Of a stretch of DNA of 64,000 bases, positions 58,035 to 64,000 are shown piece after piece; position 1 is the first letter of the stretch; every line of letters begins with the position of its first letter. Position numbers and translations under genes: made by a program. Source of the stretch: Mortierella sp. BCC40632 (taxonomy: Eukaryota > Mortierellomycota > Mortierellomycetes > Mortierellales > Mortierellaceae); NCBI GenBank assembly GCA_011634665.1, contig WAEK01000009.1, positions 310,001-374,000 of the forward strand, in the 5' to 3' direction. The notes beneath the pieces are model-generated. The model was given only the letters and a program-made list of their open reading frames with translations. It did not search any database and was not told the DNA's origin.

Positions 58035-61000
58035 TAAAGAGTAAAGGAGAATAAAGAAGAAAGAGGGAGGTCACAAGGGCCCAGAGAGCTATTTGGGTGG
58101 GATTCGAGGCTGAACGGGTCTTGTGACGGATACGCATACGACCCTCTTCTTCTCGTAGGCTCTCTTTCTCTTCTTTGTCTCCTCCTTCGTCGGCAACCTT
58201 TTTTTCCTTTCCATTGGATACTAATCGCCCGCCATGTATTCTTCTTTCTCCGTTGTCCTTGATTTCTCTCTCTCTACTGCACCTCTCTTTTCGGCCATGC
58301 TCCCCCTTCGATATAGATCCGAATCCAGAAACGTAATGCTCACTCGGCCGCCGCTTCCTTGTGGCTCAAGCGCAGGAGAGACGCCTCAGGTCAGCTGCTC
58401 TTCATCTGGGTCTTTGAGGAGATCTCCGAGTCCGTTGTCTCTGCCGTCATCTCAAGTTCGGTAGGTGGCTCCTCTTCCCTTTTGTTCATGTGAATCGATT
58501 CTTATTTATTTTTGCCATTCCTTCCCCCTTTCTCCCCTTTTCTCGTCTCTGAGCAAAAACAACCAAGGAGGAAACCTGCCCTCGGGCCACAATGCTCTGT
58601 CAGCAAGAGGCATGTCCGAGGACAAAAGGGAAGACAGGGGAAAGAGGAGGAATAGTCAGCCGGTGGAAGAAGAAAAGTCGACAGCACTGCCATCATGAAA
58701 CTGTTTCGAGACTCTCCTCCTCTTCCTCTTCCTCCGATCTCGGCTCCACCTTGTTCGAGTGTTGATCAAAAACTAAAGTGACTAGTGTTGGCATGTTTTT
58801 TTGTTTCGCAAAGTCAATATCACTAACCAAACACTCTATTTTCCCAATCTATTGTTTTTCTTTTTCTTTTTCTTTTCCTTCCGCCATCACGCATCTCTAC
58901 CTCGTGCTTTGCTTTGCTTGATCTTTGTGCATCTCTCTGTGACTGGACTGACCCGATCTTTTGACAATGCATCTTGCAGGGAGAGATCCTGAACATTGAA
59001 GGCGCGGTACAGGAACTTTATGCATACGACTACATGGAGCTGCTAGGACGATCTATCACCACCCTAATCCCTGCACTGGAAAAACTGCAGACCGTCGACC
59101 CCGAGACCTCGTTTGCCACTCTGGACGTGCACCAAATCAACGTCATCAAGTTCTTTGGATCACGTTCCAAGAACGGCAGCACCTTCCCGATCATCTGCAA
59201 GATCCTCAACCCATCCGAGCACATTGATCCAGAGGCCAACCCGTTCAATCTTGACCATGACTCGATGGACGGCTATCTGCTCCGCATCATCTCCATGCCT
59301 GCCATTGCAGGCGTGATCACGGCACATGCCTCAGGTGTGATCCAGAGCGCCAATACAGTCTTTACAAAATACCTCTTTGGCTATCCTGCGATAGAACTGA
59401 CCGAGAAGCGGTCCATCAACGACTTGATACCCCAGTTCCAGCCGATCCTTGACCGGCTACTGGACGACAATAGTGCTGCGCTGGATGGAGACTATGTGCC
59501 ATTGGCGGACGGAGCGGTTGTCACGGCAACGATTATCCGACGGACAGCAGCTGAAGTCGATAAACCCTCGATCCTTTCGCCAGACTTTTTCTCCCGGCCC
59601 AAACCTGATGAGGCCTCGAACAACAATACATCATCAAATCCAACCAAGCAATCGTCGGCATTTAGGCGAAACTTTGGCATGTCAGCCTTGTTGAAGAAGC
59701 CAAATGCATCATTTGTTTCCAACTCTGGTATTGTCGGACTCCACCGGGACGCAACACCCTTGGACATTGATATTCAGATTCGGATGATTGAGTCTCCTCA
59801 AGGGAGATTGTTTGCTGTTTGGATCACCTATGACCGCGACATTAGCTTTACAAGAGAGCCCAACCGTCCACCCCCTGCCCATGCAACCCCACGATCGCTT
59901 ATGTCAGTCATGGATGATCTTCAGTCGACAGGGTCATCCGAGTCTGGAAGTGAACAGGTAGCTCCAGAGTCAATCAACAACGCCACTAAGGATGTTGGTG
60001 GAGGCCATGGAGCGAATGGATACACTTCACCCAAGTCACCTAAATCAGGACTTCGACCCAGTATCAAGACTACATTCGGTCGACAGCACCCCGATTCACC
60101 CTCGCCCTCGTGTACCTCTCCATCTTCACCTGTGCCATCGACGCCCAACTCACGGCAGTCAGTGGATAATATGAAGTACCAGTACTCGGCTGTGACCCAT
60201 GCCCGGTGCATCGATGACTATGATATTCTGGATTCGCTCGGTCAGGGAGCGTATGGTCAGGTGAAGCTATGTCGACTAAAGGGAGGCTCGACCAAGGTGG
60301 TGATGAAGTATATTGTCAAGAGCCGGATCCTGGTCGATTGCTGGACGAACGACCGAGTGTTGGGGATGATTCCGATGGAGATTTCGATCATGCACACGTT
60401 GCGTAAGATCCCCCATCCCAACATTGTGCACATGAATGATTTCTTTGAGGATGAAGAGTATTATTATGTGGAGATGGCGTTGCATGGAGTGGGTATGGAT
60501 TTGTTTGACTATATCGAGTTGACGCCGTACATGACGGAGGAGGAGATTCGGTCTATTTTCCGACAGATCTGTGATGCCGTACACCATTTGCATTCGCACA
60601 AGATTGTGCATCGGGATATCAAGGATGAGAATGTGATTCTTGATCAAGAGGGCAATATTCAGTTGATTGATTTTGGATCCTCGGCCTATTTGAAGGAGGG
60701 CAAGAAGTTTGATACGTTTTGTGGAACGCTCGACTATGCTGCGCCCGAGGTCTTGACGGGTAAAAAGTATGAAGGGCGAAAGCAGGATATTTGGGCGCTT
60801 GGAATTCTGTTGTATACGTTGATCTACAAGGAGAATCCATTCTACAATATTGATGAGATCTTGAGCCGAGATCTTCGAGTCCCCTTTGTCTTGTCCGAAG
60901 GTAAGCCTGATGATGATATGTTTGCACTAAATGAAGAAGAAGAAGAAGAAAAGCTGAAGTTTGATTATTCTAAATCGATTTCGTTCTGTCTTTTTCTCTC

Positions 61001-61137
61001 TTCTCGTAGACTCGATTGCGTTGATCCGGTGGATGTTGTCCAGAGACATTGAGAAGCGGCCATTGATTGAGGATGTCCTTGCACATCCTTGGATGACGGC
61101 CGCCCCCATCACCTCCGAGGCTCCGCCCAATGCTTAA
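56095..61137 (+). CDS. PSK1: PAS-domain serine/threonine kinase (Psk/PASK family)
   Basis: Exons: 56095-56937 (may extend upstream to about 55922), 58317-58460, 58980-60900 and 61010-61137, all GT-AG, giving 1011 residues from this ATG. A PAS segment lies at about residues 212-325 across exons 1 and 2, a second PAS-like segment opens exon 3 (about 330-430), and another follows at about 435-600, closing with GLHRDATPLDIDIQIRMIES as in yeast Psk1. A Ser/Pro-rich linker leads to the kinase domain at about 741-1003: glycine loop LGQGAYGQV, VMKYIVK with the ATP lysine, HRDIKDEN (about 873), DFGSSAY and CGTLDYAAPEV, all catalytic residues intact. Family members sense metabolic state and control glycogen and translation. 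Intron 1 is long (1379 bases). The N-terminal start is provisional; the family call is firm. Confidence 0.94.
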
Positions 61138-61210
61138 TTTTCTTTATTATTGTTGTTGTTGTTATTGGCAGGTTTGCCTAACCTCCCCCCAGTGCTTCCT
61201 GTTTGTTCTC

Positions 61211-61245
<35 letters not shown>

Positions 61246-61407
61246 TTTATTTATTTTATTTTTATTTGTGTCCTTTCTTTCTTCCCTCTTTTTCCCCCCA
61301 TTCTCTCCATTCTCGCCTCCTCTTTCAGACACTTCTCGTTGACGAGAACCCGAACCTGATTTTTGCTCTATTTTTTTTTTCCTATCCCTGAAAAAAACAA
61401 CAATGAC

Positions 61408-61443
<36 letters not shown>

Positions 61444-62063
61444 AAAGAAGGAAGGAAGGGAGGGAGGGAAAGAAATAGGGTGTCTTATTCCAAGTACTAC
61501 GGACCTTTCTTTCTTTTTTTTCTTTTTTTCTTTGCTAGACCTTGGTTCCTGACTCTATTTAGCTGCTGTACTCTTATTTTTTCTTCCCCCCCCCTCTCTC
61601 TCTCTCTTTCACCCACTCTTTTTTCTCTCCCTCTTTACCCCATTACTACGCCGCCACATATATTTTTTTTTTTTTTTTTTTTATCTTGTTCTTGTTCTCC
61701 TTCTCTTCTCCTTCTCTCTCTCTCTCCCGATCGCCCTTTCCCTTGTCATACAGGTTTTGTCTATCTCCACTCCCTCCCAAGAAATATGAAGGGTAAATAA
61801 ATAAATAAAAAATACATCGTCCTTTTGCCTCAAGGGACTGTCTTGTAGCTTTTTTTTTTTTGATTGCTGTTTAGAATAAGTGCAGGGGTGGTAATGTTGG
61901 TACAAAAGACGGATAAATGTCTTGGTAATGGTAGATAATGAGAGGTGGGTGGGAGGACCCTCCATCAAGAGAAGTATATGAATGCCGAAAGAAGAAGAAA
62001 AAGAAGAAAATAAGAGAGATTTCTTTTCTTCTCTCTCTCTTTTTTTTAACTACTTTTTTTTTT
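61138..62063. other. Convergent intergenic region between the PAS kinase and the small-protein gene
   Basis: It holds the two 3' flanks. T runs at about 61216-61241 and 61663-61682 and a run of 33 A at 61409-61441 dominate. No gene supported. Confidence 0.55.
61409..61441 (+). repeat. Run of 33 A
   Basis: Uninterrupted A tract in the 3' flank of the PAS kinase gene, followed by GGAAGG-type repeats. Confidence 0.85.
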
Positions 62064-63261
62064 TTACTTCTTCTTGGCCATGTTCTCAGACTCCTTGATA
62101 ATGGTCTCCTTGAAGGCCTTGGCGAAAATGGAAGCTCTGGCAGAGCTCTCCTGGATCATTGGAGAGGCTAGTTGTCCCGTGCAGATGAAACGGAGAAAAA
62201 GAGAGAATCGTATAAAAATATAAATGTAAAAAAGAAAGGCGAAAAGTTAATCAAGATGAGACTGGATTTTGTGTCATGTTCACAATATCGACAACAAAAA
62301 CAACAAAACAACAAAAACAACAAAAAACAAAAGGTCCCTTCATAGAGGAGGTATTCACCTTTCTGGGACATGTTGGTAACATGGTGGTGGGTCTTGGCCG
62401 CAAATTCGTGGAATTTGGGGCTGCTGAGAAGCTATAAAAGTGAACAGTGAGCAGATGACGAGATAGGGTAAGGGAAGCAGAATCAAAGGAGTTTTTTTTA
62501 GTAGAGTGTCGTATAGTAAGGAAAAGGACGTCCTTGGTCTGTTCTGAGGCCAAGAGTGTGGAAAAGGAAAAGGAAAATAGGGTCGAGAAGGTCGGTATAG
62601 GATAAGAGGAAAGGGTAAAATAAAGAGCTGGGGTGGATCTGGAGATGAATCTCAGAAAAAGTCGACTTTTTGGAGATGGATGACTCCTGTTGGATTGGGG
62701 TTAACGCATCTGTCTCTTTGGCTGCGCTGAGAAGAGGGGCCAGGTCCTGAGCTCGGGTTGGTCCGTTTATGTTCGTTTGTTGGACTCGGGAACGGTCTTT
62801 CCCAATTTTTTTTTTCCTTTTCCATTGATGACCTTTCGGGATCCCGCATCGGAAACTTTCTTTTCGGAAAGGAGCCGCCTCCTTCCGCTTTTCGCTATTA
62901 GGAGAGGGAGAGGGGAGAGGGGGAAAGAAAGAAAAAAACAAGAGAGAATGATCTTCTAAAGAGAAAACATACCGACTCTGTCACGGCCTTGTTGACCCAG
63001 AAGTTGACAAGTTTGCTATTGAGAGAGAGAAAGAGAGAAGAGTCAGCATCGGGCTAGTGGCGTACATGAATGAGTCATTGTCTCTCCTCTTCCACTGGAA
63101 AAGAGAGGGAAAGCTCTGTCCGATCTCTCTTTTCTGAGCAGGTCTCTCGTGCTGATGATTTCCAGTGTAAGGTAGTGGAGAGCATGTCTGCTGGCCGGTC
63201 TCTGTCGGTGTGTGTGTTTTTTGCTGCTCCCGAAGAATAAAGTAAAGACGCACCTGAACAT
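62064..63261 (-). CDS. Small basic protein (75 residues), four exons, unknown function
   Basis: Exons in transcript order: 63254-63261 (only 8 coding bases), 62973-63015, 62359-62431 and 62064-62167. All introns are GT-AG and the phases agree. The product starts MFSKLVNFWVNKAVTESLL, continues SSPKFHEFAAKTHHHVTNM and ends ESENMAKKK. It is basic, with amphipathic-helix-like stretches, no clear membrane segment and no cleavable signal. The start MF plus scattered Lys, Phe and Trp would fit a small mitochondrial or membrane-associated protein, but that is inference. I recall no named family. Four precisely phased exons for only 75 residues make a chance arrangement unlikely. The alternative is that the first exon is wrong and the protein starts elsewhere upstream. 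Confidence 0.75.
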
Positions 63262-64000
63262 GGTGAGGATGAGTAGATGTCCGTTGGGGCGAAGACGATT
63301 CGATTGGGGATGAGTGAGAGAAGAGACTGAGTGTGTGAAAGATCGATCGTGATCTTTAGTCACTCCTCGCCGAGCCGCGAAGCAGTCACACGGCTCACTT
63401 GACTCTCAATGACCTCCTTACTTCACACCAGCACTGCTGAGATGAGAATCAAAGTCCTATGACAAGAACGGATACTGGTACTCCCCCAGAGGTCACTCTT
63501 AAAATCCTCTCATAGGAAACCCCTACAATAACGCGCGTTGATGTTGTCAAGTTCATCTACTCAACTATCCGAACGTCCTACAGCAAAGTCTAGGTTCAAA
63601 CCCATACAGCATTCGAAACCACAACCATAAACTCAGGGCTCTCCAAGTCTGCCATTCCCTATATTTACAGAGAATCCCTAATAGAGAAAAAGAACGATTA
63701 ACTAGCAGCAAGACGTGTTCAAACCCTTGAGCGGAGCGAGTAAAGAGTTATCTTAACATGCTTAAACAAAGACTCGAGGATCGAAAGAGCGCAAAGAGAC
63801 ACCACTTTACAAAACACTGGGGGAACAAAAAGCTTTATCCATCTCAACAGACTTGTGAAAGATTTTACCAATGTCGTCAATGAAGGACAAATCTGTCGGC
63901 CTTTCTGAGTACAATCCGGCTACTCTGCTTTGGACTCACGACCATCTAAAAGCTTCGATCTGAGGAATAGTGTAGTCCTTGACACCTGAAAATCCACCAA
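63262..64000. other. Right edge: upstream of the small-protein gene, weak fragments of another gene
   Basis: The left part is the promoter side of the 75-residue protein gene. On the minus strand near 63958-64000 there is GVKDYTIPQIEAF-like coding potential followed by a GTGAGT donor. A stretch near 63810-63895 on the same strand reads DLSFIDDIGKIFHKS before a stop. These could be the last exons of a gene lying mostly outside the window, or remnants. Too little is visible to call it. Confidence 0.3.

Noticed and set aside
63585..63615. tRNA-like GGTTCAAACCC on the plus strand
   Set aside because: Only two T-stem pairs form and the rest of a cloverleaf is absent.

Overview
The window is eukaryotic, and I infer an intron-dense fungus. 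Almost every gene is broken by short GT-AG introns (two fit GC-AG). One gene encodes a WOPR (Gti1/Pac2) transcription factor, a fungal family. Others encode a PAS kinase of the yeast Psk type and a UBA/zinc-finger/UBX protein of a kind I recall from fission yeast. Intron density plus very abundant CT/GA, poly-A and poly-T tracts suggest an early-diverging lineage such as Mortierella or another Mucoromycota; that placement is inference. All exon coordinates come from reading-frame continuity, splice consensus and remembered family sequences, not transcript data.

Layout. A WOPR gene runs off the left edge on the minus strand (to 1518). A 16.5 kb stretch (1519-18033) follows with no gene I can support, full of microsatellites and homopolymers. 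The first plus-strand block holds a p97-adaptor-like UBA/C2H2/UBX protein (18034-19981), a large PPP4R1-like HEAT protein (21108-27567), unrecognised reading frames (28.1-29.7 kb) and TAF11 (29916-31642).

The middle block (32.5-42.1 kb) is mitochondrial. It has branched-chain aminotransferase, the methylcrotonoyl-CoA carboxylase beta subunit and a 3-hydroxyacyl-CoA dehydrogenase, all on the minus strand, with a mitochondrial peptide release factor on the plus strand between the last two. Aminotransferase and MCC beta are the first and fourth steps of leucine breakdown. A small acidic protein (42531-43091) comes next, then about 5.2 kb without a supported gene.

The right block carries a multi-pass membrane protein of unknown role, ribosomal protein eL13, a possible tiny two-exon gene, a PAS-domain protein kinase and a 75-residue small protein. 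The last 700 bases show only weak fragments.

Two conserved genes, PPP4R1 and TAF11, each carry exactly one extra G in a G run, breaking an otherwise consistent frame. I read these as probable homopolymer errors in the assembly, with real frameshifts as the alternative. I did not find a CRISPR array, tRNA, rRNA or intact transposon.
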